Positions 1 to 8,325 of a stretch of DNA of 35,557 nt are shown in pieces (the stretch's first letter is position 1; each line of letters starts with the position of its first letter). The stretch lies in assembly GCA_944381635.1 (NCBI GenBank), contig CALWLY010000032.1, forward strand, positions 1 through 35,557, given 5' to 3'. Source of the DNA: an uncultured Lachnospiraceae bacterium (GTDB lineage: Bacteria > Bacillota > Clostridia > Lachnospirales > Lachnospiraceae). The notes beneath the pieces are model-generated. The model searched no databases. It had not been told where the DNA came from and saw only the letters and a list, made by a program, of their open reading frames with translations. A program made the position numbers and the translations under genes.

Positions 1-367
1 ACCACCTTTTACGATGGTTTATTTCTTATGCCCTATTGTTCTTGGGTAACCTCTACTTCTTTGTTTCAAACTTTTTCTCCTTCCTGACCCTGAAAAAAAT
101 TTCCCCCTGCAGATTTTTCACTTTTACACACTGCTGTAACGCTGTCTTATTATAACAATTTGCCGGAAAGGATGCAACCGGTCCTTTCCGGCTGACGTTC
201 AAACCATTGGGGAGCCTTTTGCGCCGATGGGGAAATACGGGTTGTCAGAGCTAAGGCTTTCCGTTATTCTTTTTATGGAAAGCAAAACCTGCTTCCGCAA
301 AAAAACAGGGAATACGACATCCGGAAAGAAACCTTTTCACCCGGCGTCTGCCCCAAAGGAAACCATT
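1..367. other. Intergenic leader with a hairpin, no gene seen
   Basis: No convincing coding frame is seen before the LytTR gene. A perfect 11-bp inverted repeat lies at 162-192 (arms GCCGGAAAGGA and TCCTTTCCGGC, 9-nt loop). It has no following T-run on either strand, so it is better read as a leader hairpin or protein site than as a terminator. The frame of the downstream regulator stays open up to 227, but no ribosome site supports a start before 368. Confidence 0.5.
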
Positions 368-1084
368 ATGATGAACATAGCTATTTTTGAAGAGGATGCC
401 TGTGTAAACCGAAAAATTCTGGAAAAGCTGACGGAACTTTTTGGCGAAAAAAGAGAAGAAATCCGTTTTTTCTGTTTTCTCAATCTGACAGACACTCTAA
501 GCGCCATGAAAGAAAATTCCTTTTCTTTTGTGTTTTTCTCGCTGTCAGCCTTCGGAAACAACCCTTTTCTTTTCGACCGGATTTCACTGGCCTGCGAACA
601 GACCAAATTCATACTGCTTACCGCTTCACCCAGGCAGCTGGAGATGGCTCTGCGCTGTTCCTACTACCATCTGGTGCGGCTTGATTTTCTGGAACAGGAT
701 CTGGCTGTAAGCGTCAGCAAAATAAAAAGAGAAATAAGCCGGCCCCTGCGCTCCTTTCTCTTTGCCACCTCCTCGGGACGCATTCAGGCAAAAATCCGGG
801 ACATTTTGTTTGTGGAAAGCAACCGCCATACGATCACCGTTCACACGGTCAGCCGCTGCTTCACGGTAACCCAGACACTTTCTGAGCTGGCAGGGCATCT
901 TCTTTCCTGCGGCTTTGTACAGAGCCACAAAAGTTATCTGGTAAACCTGTATCACATCGAAGAAATACGAAAAGATACTATTTTGCTGGATAACGGAGAG
1001 GTCATTCTTTTAAGCCGTTATCGAAGCGCGGAGGTTCACCAGCGCATGGAACATTATCTGCGAAAGATGGAATGGATCGACTAA
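368..1084 (+). CDS. Orphan LytTR-family regulator with degenerate receiver domain
   Basis: A 238-aa protein with an N-terminal receiver-like domain (about residues 1-120) and a C-terminal LytTR DNA-binding domain (about 130-232, ending in a block with FVQSHKSYLVNL and VILLSRYR, typical of LytTR). The start at 368 is chosen because AAAGGA lies 7 nt upstream and the next residues (MMNIAIFEED) begin the receiver fold; an in-frame extension to 227 lacks a ribosome site. The receiver keeps acidic residues near the N-terminus (E8-E9-D10), but the position of the phospho-acceptor Asp reads FFSLS (Ser about 58) and the usual Lys reads Arg (LVRLDF, about 104). It is therefore inferred to work without phosphorylation. 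No histidine kinase is adjacent. It lies 67 nt upstream of an ABC-2 exporter operon on the same strand and may control it, which is inference from position only. Confidence 0.85.
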   Translation: MMNIAIFEEDACVNRKILEKLTELFGEKREEIRFFCFLNLTDTLSAMKENSFSFVFFSLSAFGNNPFLFDRISLACEQTKFILLTASPRQLEMALRCSYYHLVRLDFLEQDLAVSVSKIKREISRPLRSFLFATSSGRIQAKIRDILFVESNRHTITVHTVSRCFTVTQTLSELAGHLLSCGFVQSHKSYLVNLYHIEEIRKDTILLDNGEVILLSRYRSAEVHQRMEHYLRKMEWID

Positions 1085-1151
1085 TCTTCTTTCCCGCATC
1101 CGCCGCAGACCATTTATATGCAACTAAAAAACAGTAAAAGGAGAAAAGCCT

Positions 1152-2120
1152 ATGATACAGGTAGAACATCTTACCAGAAACTTTGAATATTACACAAAAG
1201 CAACCGGTCTGAAAGGTTCCGTAAAAAATCTGTTCCACCGCGAAAAGCTGATCAAAGAAGCCGTAAAAGACGTATCGTTTTGTGTGGAAAAAGGAGAAAT
1301 CATCGGCCTGTTAGGTCCTAACGGAGCCGGAAAAACCACCACCCTGAAAATGCTTTCCGGTATTCTTTTTCCCTCTTCCGGCTCTGCCCGGGTTGACGGC
1401 TTTATTCCCTGGGAGAGAAAAGATGAATTTAAAAGAAAGTTTTCCATTGTTATGGGCCAGAAAAATCAGCTTTGGTGGGATTTGCCTGCCTGTGACAGTT
1501 TTTATCTGAATAAATGTATCTTTGACATCAGCGACGGAGAATATCGGCGCACCATCTCTGAACTGTCAGAGCTTCTGGACGTGAAAGATCTCTTAAATGT
1601 GCAGGTCCGCCGCCTTTCCCTTGGAGAACGGATGAAAATGGAAATTCTTGCCGCTCTGATACACCGCCCCGAAATCCTGTTTCTGGATGAACCTACCATT
1701 GGACTTGACCTGATTTCTCAGCAGAAGATCCGGGAGTTCCTTCGTTCTTACAGAGAAGAGCACCACACTACTATCATTCTGACCAGTCATTATATGAAAG
1801 ATATCGAGGAACTTTGTCCCCGAACCGTCATCATCAACCATGGACAGGTTGTTTACGACGGCGGTCTTCTTGAAATGAACCGGGTAATGGGGGATAAAAA
1901 AAGACTGACCATCAAAACCTCAGCTCCCATTGATCCCTCCTGTCTGGCTCCCTTTGGAACCGTCTGCAGTCTTAACGGCTGTCAGGCCACTCTGGAAATA
2001 GCCAGAAATAATCTGACCCAGGTTTCCTCCCGGCTTCTTTCTCTTCTGCCGGTGGAAGATTTCACGGTAACAGACATTCCAATCGAAGAGAGTGTGGCTC
2101 TTTTCTATCAGAACAGGTAG
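1152..2120 (+). CDS. ABC-2 type exporter, ATP-binding subunit (COG4586-like)
   Basis: A 322-aa ABC ATPase. Visible motifs are Walker A GPNGAGKT (55-62), signature LSLGER (155-160), Walker B ILFLDEP (175-181) and an H-loop TSH (211-213). The 30-50-residue N-terminal stretch before the canonical fold (EYYTKATGLKGSVKNLFHRE) is typical of the ATPase group that pairs with two six-helix ABC2 permeases (COG4587 and COG3694), and both follow here. AAAGGAG lies 8 nt before the start. The substrate cannot be told from sequence. The stop codon TAG at 2118-2120 is shared with the end of an inserted palindromic element. Without the element the stop would merge into the ribosome site of the next gene (TAGGAGG), so the operon was originally tightly packed. 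Confidence 0.9.
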   Translation: MIQVEHLTRNFEYYTKATGLKGSVKNLFHREKLIKEAVKDVSFCVEKGEIIGLLGPNGAGKTTTLKMLSGILFPSSGSARVDGFIPWERKDEFKRKFSIVMGQKNQLWWDLPACDSFYLNKCIFDISDGEYRRTISELSELLDVKDLLNVQVRRLSLGERMKMEILAALIHRPEILFLDEPTIGLDLISQQKIREFLRSYREEHHTTIILTSHYMKDIEELCPRTVIINHGQVVYDGGLLEMNRVMGDKKRLTIKTSAPIDPSCLAPFGTVCSLNGCQATLEIARNNLTQVSSRLLSLLPVEDFTVTDIPIEESVALFYQNR

Positions 2121-2394
2121 CGTCAGTGTACAGGGGGCAATACGGTCAAAAATGACTGAATTTGCGTCTCTGCTGCGTTACTTTCACTCCGCGTACGTCC
2201 AGTACGCGTCGTTCAAGTGCCTTGCAGAGGCACAAATCAGTTTATTTTTGGCTCTGCGACCTCAGCCCTCGAAAATTCGTCTGTTTTCAAGGCAGACGAT
2301 GGAAGCGTACTGGACGTACGCTGACTGAGGATAACGTAGAAAACAGGCAAATTTACAGGGCTGAGGCGTATTGTCCCCCTGTACACTGACGCTA
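2118..2394. mobile_element. 273-bp palindromic MITE-like element with TA target duplication
   Basis: Near-perfect terminal inverted repeats lie at 2118-2144 and 2367-2394 (27 of 28 positions, one single-base gap; outer bases TAGCGTCAGTGTACAGGGGG). Both ends are bordered by TA, as expected for a TA duplication of the IS630/Tc1-mariner type. A second perfect 17-bp inverted pair lies inside (2191-2207 and 2305-2321, gcgtacgtccagtacgc). The stretches between also pair imperfectly, so the whole element can fold as one long hairpin. It codes for no transposase. It sits exactly within the TA of the upstream ATPase TAG stop, regenerates that stop with its first G, and leaves AGGAGG intact for the permease. 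A 37-bp internally deleted relative lies at 34542-34578 and a 16-bp match at 14723-14738. Confidence 0.8.
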
Positions 2395-2404
2395 GGAGGT
2401 TTTT

Positions 2405-3205
2405 ATGAATAAATATCGCTGTATTTTCCAGATGGGACTGGAATATGCGCTGGAGTATCGTTTTGATTTTCTCTTCAGCATGATAAGCTGCATCTTTCCC
2501 ATCATTATTCAGTTTTTTTTATGGAGCGCCATCTATCTGCAGCCGGGCGCTTCCATTGACAACGGTTACACCTATGAACAGATGATACTCTACACCTTGA
2601 CTGCCGGTTTTGTCAGCAAACTGGTCATCGGCGGTTTTGAATATGAAATCAACGAGGATATTAAAAACGGAGGGCTGAATAAATATCTGATTCGCCCTGT
2701 CCATTATATGCGCTATTACTTCTTTTCTTTTCTGGGAAAAAAAGTACCCTCAGCCGTCATCCTTTTAAGCGCAGTCGCCATCACAACAGGAGTCGCCGGT
2801 ATTGCATTAAAAACTGCCATATCTCCTGTGCATATACTGTTTTTTCTGGTATCTTTGGTGCTGGCTCTCATTTTAAATTTCTGTCTGATGTTCTGTATTG
2901 CCATGTACAGCTTCTGGGTGACGGATGTGTCCAAGCTGTTTGGAACTATCAGCATTGTTCTTGTAGTCTTAAGCGGTGGAGTCTTTCCCATGGATCTGTT
3001 CGGCAATGTTGTCCGCACGGTTTCTCATATTCTTCCCTTTTGCTATACGACCCAGTTTCCCACAGATATCCTCACCGGAAGGCTTTCCCAGAACGCTATC
3101 GTCTCCGGAATTGCCATCCAGCTGCTCTGGATCGTCCTTCTTGTCTTCATCGGCTCTCTGCTGTGGAAGAAAGGACTGAAACGTTTTATATCCGCAGGAG
3201 GATGA
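2405..3205 (+). CDS. ABC-2 type exporter permease 1 (COG4587-like)
   Basis: A 266-aa integral membrane protein with about six hydrophobic segments (roughly 25-45, 60-80, 110-135, 145-175, 180-200 and 230-250). The amphipathic N-terminus before the first helix (MGLEYALEYRFDFLFSMIS) and the motif GGLNKYLIRPVHYMRYYF fit the ABC-2 permease group that partners with COG4586 ATPases. GGAGG is at 2396-2400, 4-5 nt before the ATG, and was left untouched by the palindromic element just upstream. The product is inferred to form a heterodimeric membrane channel with the next gene product. The substrate is unknown. Confidence 0.85.
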   Translation: MNKYRCIFQMGLEYALEYRFDFLFSMISCIFPIIIQFFLWSAIYLQPGASIDNGYTYEQMILYTLTAGFVSKLVIGGFEYEINEDIKNGGLNKYLIRPVHYMRYYFFSFLGKKVPSAVILLSAVAITTGVAGIALKTAISPVHILFFLVSLVLALILNFCLMFCIAMYSFWVTDVSKLFGTISIVLVVLSGGVFPMDLFGNVVRTVSHILPFCYTTQFPTDILTGRLSQNAIVSGIAIQLLWIVLLVFIGSLLWKKGLKRFISAGG

Positions 3206-3242
3206 CTCACATAAATTGCTGATTCAGAAAGGAAAACCTATC

Positions 3243-4070
3243 ATGAACGTCAAAACCTATTTTTCCAAATTGCTGCACAGATTTACCCGGTATTTCCGTC
3301 TTCTGTTCCTGTTTGCAAAATTTTCGCTGATGGCACAGGCTGAATACCGTCTTAACTTTTTTTCCGGGGTCACTGTGGAATGCGGTTACCTGCTGGTAAA
3401 GCTTTCCTATGTGGCGGTAGTCACTATGGCCGGTGTAAACATCGGAGGACTTTCTCCGGACGAAATCGTAATTTTTATCGGAACCTATATTCTAATGACC
3501 GGCATCTATATGGTAGTCTATCCCAGCTTTTCCTCCCTCTCCCAGAAAGTCCGGGAAGGAAGCCTGGATATGCTGATTGTCAAACCGGTTTCCCTGCAGT
3601 TTATGCTCTCTTTCCAGAACATTGATTTTTCCATGCTGATTCCTAATGCTGCTGCAGGAATTATTCTGATCGTGACAGGCTGGTACCAGGCCGGTCTTCC
3701 TGTCACCCTTGTATCCGTCAGCGGCTTTATCCTCTTCCTTTTAAGCGGTGTCTTTTTAACCTACAGCCTTTTTCTGCTCCCCCATCTGCTTTGCTTCTGG
3801 CTGGTCTCCAACCGGGGAATTGCAGAAATTACGGCGGCTGTCTGGGATTTTAACAATATGCCTCAGCTGATTTACGGAAAATGGATGCAGCGGCTCGGTA
3901 CTTTTATACTCCCTGTTTTTATCATCACAAACTTTCCCGGCCTGTTTCTTTTGGACAGGCTGACCCCGTTTCTCCTTTTCTGGGGACTGGCGGCTCCTGT
4001 ATTGTTTTTTATCCTGTGCCGTCTGGTCTTTTCCCGGGCTGTAAAGCACTATACCTCCGCCGGCGGCTGA
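3243..4070 (+). CDS. ABC-2 type exporter permease 2 (COG3694-like)
   Basis: A 275-aa membrane protein with about six hydrophobic segments. The sequence SQKVREGSLDMLIVKPVSLQ after the second helix matches the G-x-L-D/N-x-x-L-x-x-P pattern seen in both permeases of this exporter type. The start at 3243 is preferred over an in-frame ATG at 3216 because AAAGGA (3228-3233) lies 9 nt upstream of it and the protein then begins MNVKTYF. It lies 37 nt after permease 1. It is the last gene of the exporter operon; no clear terminator follows. Confidence 0.85.
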   Translation: MNVKTYFSKLLHRFTRYFRLLFLFAKFSLMAQAEYRLNFFSGVTVECGYLLVKLSYVAVVTMAGVNIGGLSPDEIVIFIGTYILMTGIYMVVYPSFSSLSQKVREGSLDMLIVKPVSLQFMLSFQNIDFSMLIPNAAAGIILIVTGWYQAGLPVTLVSVSGFILFLLSGVFLTYSLFLLPHLLCFWLVSNRGIAEITAAVWDFNNMPQLIYGKWMQRLGTFILPVFIITNFPGLFLLDRLTPFLLFWGLAAPVLFFILCRLVFSRAVKHYTSAGG

Positions 4071-4394
4071 TTCGCTTTTCCTTTCATGTTTATGCATTAT
4101 TTTTTTCATTTTATGCATAAAATACACGTTTTTAGTTTATTTATTTTAATTTTTGCATATTTTTTCACTTGCTTTTCTCCTGCATGTGATGTAAAATCTT
4201 GTTCATAGGTACAGGAAATACCTGTTTCTTACAAGCCAGCGGGCCGGCTGTAACCAATCACTTTATTTTATGCACCAAACCAAAACCCCCTCACAGCCGC
4301 TGCCTGATTTGGCCTTTCCAAAAGAAACGGCGGGTAGAAACCCTGAACTTTGTGATATGTAAAAATTCAGATAAAATAAAGGAGACTTATCATT
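4071..4394 (+). promoter_or_regulatory. argG promoter region with candidate ArgR sites
   Basis: This is a 324-nt gap without a gene. A promoter-like pair is TTGCTT at 4169-4174 and TAAAAT at 4192-4197 with a 17-nt spacer, giving a leader of about 190 nt. Upstream is a perfect 9-bp inverted pair, TTTATGCAT (4089-4097) and ATGCATAAA (4113-4121). A third TTTTGCATAT is at 4151-4160, and TGTAAAAATTCA is at 4358-4369 close to the ribosome site. These AT-rich TGCAT/ATTCA motifs resemble ARG boxes, which would suit an argG gene, but the match is loose. No T-box motif was found. Confidence 0.4.
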
Positions 4395-5621
4395 ATGAAA
4401 GAAAAAGTAGTTCTTGCCTATTCCGGCGGACTGGACACCACCGCTATCATCCCGTGGCTGAAAGAAAATTTTGATTACGAAGTAATCTGTGTCTGCATCG
4501 ACTGCGGACAGGAGGAAGAGCTGGACGGTCTGGAAGAACGTGCCAAATTCTGCGGTGCAGAAAAGCTTTATATCCTTGACGTAATCGATGAATTCTGCGA
4601 TGATTATATTGTACCCTGCGTACAGGCAAATGCTGTTTATGAAAACAAATACCTGTTGGGCACTTCTATGGCAAGACCACTGATTGCCAAAAAACTGGTT
4701 GAGATTGCAAGAAAAGAGGGCGCTGTTGCCATCTGCCACGGTGCTACCGGAAAAGGAAACGATCAGATCCGTTTCGAACTGGGCATCAAAGCGCTGGCTC
4801 CTGATATCAAGATTATCGCTGCATGGCGTAATGATAAGTGGAACATGGATTCCCGTGAATCTGAAATCGAATACTGCAAGGCACACGGAATCGACCTGCC
4901 GTTTTCCGCAGACTCCAGCTACAGCCGTGACCGGAACTTATGGCACATCAGTCATGAAGGTCTGGAACTTGAAGATCCGGCTAACGAACCTAACTACGAT
5001 CATCTGCTGGTTCTTGGTACCACACCGGAAAAGGCTCCCGATGAAGGCGAGTATGTGACCATGGCTTTTGAAAAGGGAATTCCTGTCAGCATCAACGGCG
5101 AAAAGATGAAAGTTTCCGATATTATCCGTAAGCTGAACGCTCTGGGCGGAAAGCACGGCATCGGCATTGTAGACATTGTGGAAAACCGTGTAGTAGGCAT
5201 GAAATCCCGCGGTGTATACGAGACCCCCGGCGGTACCATCCTGATGGAAGCTCATCAGCAGCTGGAGGAACTGATCCTTGACCGTGACACTTATGCAGTC
5301 AAAAAAGATATGGGCAACAAGATGGCTCAGATCGTTTACGAAGGCAAATGGTTCACACCTCTTCGCGAAGCAGTTCAGGCTTTCATTGAAAAAACACAGG
5401 AATATGTGACCGGCGAAGTTAAATTCAAACTTTACAAGGGAAATATCATCAAGGCCGGCACCACTTCCCCGTATTCTCTTTACAATGAAAGCATTGCATC
5501 CTTTACTACCGGAGATCTGTACGACCACCACGATGCAGAAGGCTTCATCAACCTGTTTGGTCTTTCTTTAAAAGTACGTGCCATGAAAATGCAGGAGGCA
5601 GAAAAAAGAAAAGAAAAATAG
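4395..5621 (+). CDS. argG: Argininosuccinate synthase
   Basis: A 408-aa protein of full family length. It catalyses ATP-dependent condensation of citrulline with aspartate to give argininosuccinate, the penultimate step of arginine synthesis, in the cytoplasm. The N-type ATP pyrophosphatase P-loop is clear (AYSGGLDT, residues 8-15), followed by the conserved [15 protein letters not shown] block that binds citrulline and aspartate. AAAGGAG lies 9-10 nt before the ATG. argH is not adjacent, so the last step is encoded elsewhere. A DUF1294 gene follows after only 9 nt and is probably co-transcribed. Confidence 0.97.
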   Translation: MKEKVVLAYSGGLDTTAIIPWLKENFDYEVICVCIDCGQEEELDGLEERAKFCGAEKLYILDVIDEFCDDYIVPCVQANAVYENKYLLGTSMARPLIAKKLVEIARKEGAVAICHGATGKGNDQIRFELGIKALAPDIKIIAAWRNDKWNMDSRESEIEYCKAHGIDLPFSADSSYSRDRNLWHISHEGLELEDPANEPNYDHLLVLGTTPEKAPDEGEYVTMAFEKGIPVSINGEKMKVSDIIRKLNALGGKHGIGIVDIVENRVVGMKSRGVYETPGGTILMEAHQQLEELILDRDTYAVKKDMGNKMAQIVYEGKWFTPLREAVQAFIEKTQEYVTGEVKFKLYKGNIIKAGTTSPYSLYNESIASFTTGDLYDHHDAEGFINLFGLSLKVRAMKMQEAEKRKEK

Positions 5622-5630
5622 GAATTTTGT

Positions 5631-5927
5631 ATGGATGTTATTTTCATTTTAGCTCTTTATGTTATAATAGTAAACACAGCAGGTTTCGCTGCCATGGGAA
5701 TTGACAAAACGCGGGCACGCCGGAAAGAATTCCGGATTCCCGAATCCACTCTTTTCCTTCTGGCCATTATCGGCGGCAGTATCGGCTCCATAGCCGGAAT
5801 GTATGTATTCCGCCATAAAACCAAACACTGGTATTTCGTGTATGGTATGCCTGCTATCCTGATTCTTCAGATACTGGCTGTGGTATATCTGATTTTCGGT
5901 ACCTCTCTGGATTTTACGATTTTATAA
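5631..5927 (+). CDS. DUF1294 small membrane protein
   Basis: A 98-aa protein with three likely membrane helices (about 3-25, 42-62 and 73-95). The central stretch matches the DUF1294 family: GIDKTRARRKEFRIPE, then GGSIGSIAGMYVFRHKTKHWYF. The biochemical function of the family is not established. It follows argG by 9 nt and lies before a strong terminator, so it probably rides on the argG transcript. Confidence 0.85.
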   Translation: MDVIFILALYVIIVNTAGFAAMGIDKTRARRKEFRIPESTLFLLAIIGGSIGSIAGMYVFRHKTKHWYFVYGMPAILILQILAVVYLIFGTSLDFTIL

Positions 5928-6125
5928 CGATAAGCTTAAAATGTATTTTGTTCCGGATCACTGCGGATTACCTGCTCTATACTGTTTTCGCAGTCCCGGC
6001 TAAAAATCCTGCCGAACAGCAGAGCTTTCCTCTTTGAGAACTCTCTGCTGACATGAATAAGGGAATACGCTCGCTCTCCTGCCCCAGGCCGGAGAAATTT
6101 GAGCCATTTCGTTTCCATGAATCTA

Positions 6126-6152
6126 AAACCCCGTCTTCTGAAGGCGGGGTTT
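6126..6152 (+). terminator. Rho-independent terminator after argG-DUF1294
   Basis: A 12-bp stem (AAACCCCGTCTT at 6126-6137, AAGGCGGGGTTT at 6141-6152, one G-T pair) with a 3-nt loop, followed by TTATTATTG. It separates the argG-DUF1294 transcript from the LytTR gene, which begins 24 nt later. The 6-nt A-rich 5' side would also allow weak use on the minus strand. Confidence 0.75.
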
Positions 6153-6176
6153 ATTATTGTTTAGGGGGTAATAATT

Positions 6177-6887
6177 ATGCATTTGGCTGTCTGTGACGAC
6201 AATATTGCTGACAGAAAACAGATGGAACGTCTTTTGGGAAGAGAATCCGACCGGCGTCTTAAGACTACCGGCGTTCTTTATGTGGACTCTTATGGAAGCA
6301 AAAATTCCATTCTTATGACACCGATTATCTATGACGCCATTTTTATCGACATGACAGAAGACTGCGACGGCGTAGAACTGGCCCATATGCTCCGGGCAGA
6401 CGGAAATAATATCCCGCTTGTATTCTGCTGCGGAAAAGTCAATTACCGGGAAAGTCAAAATCTTCCCGAAAATGTTTACTTTCTGGACAAGCCCATCATC
6501 GTCCAGGAATTGTCGGAAATCATCGATGTTCTGGAAGATATCCGGGAACACAAGGTAAAACGTTTCGAATTTCGCACAGAAACCGAGACTTATTATCTGA
6601 CGGAAGAGGATATCATGTACGCCTACGAGGACGGCAGATATATGCATATCCATCTAAAATCGGGAAAAGACACCGTGGCCGTAATCAGCCTGGATAATTT
6701 CTGCGCTAACTTAAACAGCTGTCAAAGCCTGATTCTGGTCAACTGTCACTATGTTCTGAACATGAACTACATCAAAGACGTAAGCACGTTCAAAGTTTCC
6801 ATGAACGACGGTCATGACTTCAAAATCTCACTGGGTGAAAAGAAACTGATTCTCAAAGAAGTGGAACAATACAAAAAAAGGAAATAA
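6177..6887 (+). CDS. LytTR response regulator (canonical receiver)
   Basis: A 236-aa protein with receiver domain (about 1-120) and LytTR domain (about 128-230). The receiver has the acidic pair D7-D8, the phospho-acceptor D58 in IFIDMTED and the conserved K105 in FLDKPI, so unlike the LytTR protein at 368 it should be phosphorylatable. A GGGGG ribosome site lies at 6162-6166, 10 nt before the ATG. It stands alone, between a terminator and a repeat/terminator block, with no histidine kinase beside it. Its targets cannot be read from the sequence; LytTR proteins usually control bacteriocin, competence or cell-surface genes. Confidence 0.9.
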   Translation: MHLAVCDDNIADRKQMERLLGRESDRRLKTTGVLYVDSYGSKNSILMTPIIYDAIFIDMTEDCDGVELAHMLRADGNNIPLVFCCGKVNYRESQNLPENVYFLDKPIIVQELSEIIDVLEDIREHKVKRFEFRTETETYYLTEEDIMYAYEDGRYMHIHLKSGKDTVAVISLDNFCANLNSCQSLILVNCHYVLNMNYIKDVSTFKVSMNDGHDFKISLGEKKLILKEVEQYKKRK

Positions 6888-6908
6888 TAAAACAGGAAGT
6901 TAGAAAAT

Positions 6909-7035
6909 AGTGTGCGTTTTGACGCACACTCGCGCCGAGCGCGATTGCCGTCAGGCAATATATACTTTTCGTGCGAGTGCGCATCCACAGCGGAGCGTCT
7001 TTTTGTGTAACAGGAAAGTTTCTTTCCTGTTACAC
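6909..7035 (+). repeat. CAGCGGAGCG-core repeat, copy 1
   Basis: A chain of hairpins in the convergent gap between the LytTR gene and degV: AGTGTGCGT/ACGCACACT (6909-6930), TCGCGC-CGA-GCGCGA (6930-6944), TTGCC-GTCA-GGCAA (6945-6958), a single-stranded core beginning GAGTGCGCATCCACAG at 6975 and ending in TTTTT at 7004, then a 14-bp perfect stem GTGTAACAGGAAAG/CTTTCCTGTTACAC (7005-7035). The same order recurs near 15303-15431 and, rearranged, at 21658-21863. The core is almost identical while the stem bases vary in pairs. Confidence 0.75.
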
Positions 7036-7040
7036 AAAAA

Positions 7041-7080
7041 AATAAATCGCACTCGCGCTTTGGCGTGAGTACGATTTATT
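7041..7080. terminator. Bidirectional terminator between lytTR and degV
   Basis: The 9-bp outer stem AATAAATCG/CGATTTATT (7041-7049 and 7072-7080) encloses a second stem (ACTCGCGC against GCGTGAGT). It has an A-run on its left and TTTTT on its right, so it can end transcripts from both convergent genes. Confidence 0.7.
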
Positions 7081-7094
7081 TTTCTCACCCTTAT

Positions 7095-7940
7095 TTATAT
7101 AACAGCGATGACCCCTCCATCGTTTGCGTACATGCTGCTGATTCCCGCTGTGTCTAAAATCATTACCTTTTTACAGTTAACTTTCTTTAAAACCATTTCC
7201 TTTAAGCTCTCCGCTCTTTTCAAAGCGTTGCAATGTGTGATCATCAGACATTTTTCTTCCGGATTTTTCACTTCTTTCGCAATAATATCCGCCATTTTCT
7301 GAAGGCCTTTTTTCATTCCAATCGTCTGACTTAACTGAATAATAGTTCCCTCCGGAGTAGCTCCCATCACAGGTTTAATGCTCAGTGTGGAAGCCACCAG
7401 AGCCTTTACGCCGCTGAGTCTTCCATTCTTTCGCAGTGTTTCCAGATTGTCCAGAATAAAATAAGTGTTCTCCTCATCCCGAAACTTTTTCAGTTTGGCG
7501 CAGATTTCTTCAAAAGGAAGGCCCTGCTCTTCCAATTCCATAGCTTTTAAAGCAATCTGTGTCTCTCCGCAGGAGGCAGATTTGGAATTGATAACGAAAA
7601 TATTTTTCTCGCCGTATTTTTCCTGATACAGATTTTTCCCAAGAAGTGCGCTGTTATAGCTTCCGCTTAAATTAGCGGAAAGGGTCACTACATAAACATT
7701 TTCCGCCTGACCGGTATAAGCTTTCATGAATTTTTCCGGAGACGGGCAGGATGATTTGGGGCATACCGGACATGCGGCCACTTTCGCCAAAAAGTCTGCC
7801 TGATTGAAAGTTTCATCATCCAGCATATGAAAATCTCCCACTTCCAATCCCAGCGGCACAATCTCAAAACGCTCGTCCTTCTTATATTCTTCCGGCAGCT
7901 CACAGCAACTGTCCACAACAATTTTATAACGATATCCCAT
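7095..7940 (-). CDS. DegV family fatty-acid-binding protein (1)
   Basis: A 281-aa DegV protein. It begins YKIVVDSCCELPEEY (strand then D-S/T loop) and contains VVTLSANLSGSYNSA and the conserved ETLRKNGRLSGVKA and LSIKPVMG segments. DegV proteins bind a fatty acid and, as FakB-type subunits, present it to the FakA kinase; whether this one does so is not shown here. AGGAAAG precedes the ATG at 7940. It is transcribed alone from a promoter at about 8105-8134. A second, clearly different DegV is at 31070-31948. Confidence 0.9.
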   Translation of the reverse strand: MGYRYKIVVDSCCELPEEYKKDERFEIVPLGLEVGDFHMLDDETFNQADFLAKVAACPVCPKSSCPSPEKFMKAYTGQAENVYVVTLSANLSGSYNSALLGKNLYQEKYGEKNIFVINSKSASCGETQIALKAMELEEQGLPFEEICAKLKKFRDEENTYFILDNLETLRKNGRLSGVKALVASTLSIKPVMGATPEGTIIQLSQTIGMKKGLQKMADIIAKEVKNPEEKCLMITHCNALKRAESLKEMVLKKVNCKKVMILDTAGISSMYANDGGVIAVI

Positions 7941-8104
7941 AGCTTTCCTAATTCCTTTCTTTTCACGATTCTTTTTTCAATCTTTTTTAATCCTTCTTAT
8001 ACTCTTTCTTTTCCCAATGCCTGGCCTGTTATCCTCCGGGCCTGATTCTTTCCGGAAAAGGTTTTGGCATTATTCTATTTGCAATGTAGTTTTCATTACC
8101 ATGT

Positions 8105-8134
8105 ATGATAACACATACTACCAATACTTGTAAA
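8105..8134 (-). promoter_or_regulatory. Promoter for degV (1)
   Basis: Reading on the minus strand: TTTACA (8129-8134), 18-nt spacer, TATCAT (8105-8110). It gives a leader of about 160 nt. The surrounding gap 7941-8325 (385 nt) holds no coding frame that I trust. Confidence 0.5.
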
Positions 8135-8325
8135 GTCTATTACTACCACAAATATGTATTTTCCTGACGAAGTAATTCCAGGATACCAAGCAACCGGCTT
8201 GGCTGTTGTTGGGACTGGCATTCCATGCCGGAATGTATTATACTGAAATAGCACCTGTGTGCAGAAAGAAACCCGCCGGATTTCTTCTGTACAGACGCAC
8301 GTCACAATCATCCAAAGGAGCATTT

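Noticed and set aside
4198-4394. T-box leader before argG
   Set aside because: The ~190-nt leader lacks the T-box sequence and an antiterminator/terminator pair.
5936-6118. 60-aa minus-strand frame between the DUF1294 gene and the terminator
   Set aside because: No ribosome site; its start abuts the terminator stem; no recognisable domain. More likely the 3' untranslated region of argG-DUF1294.
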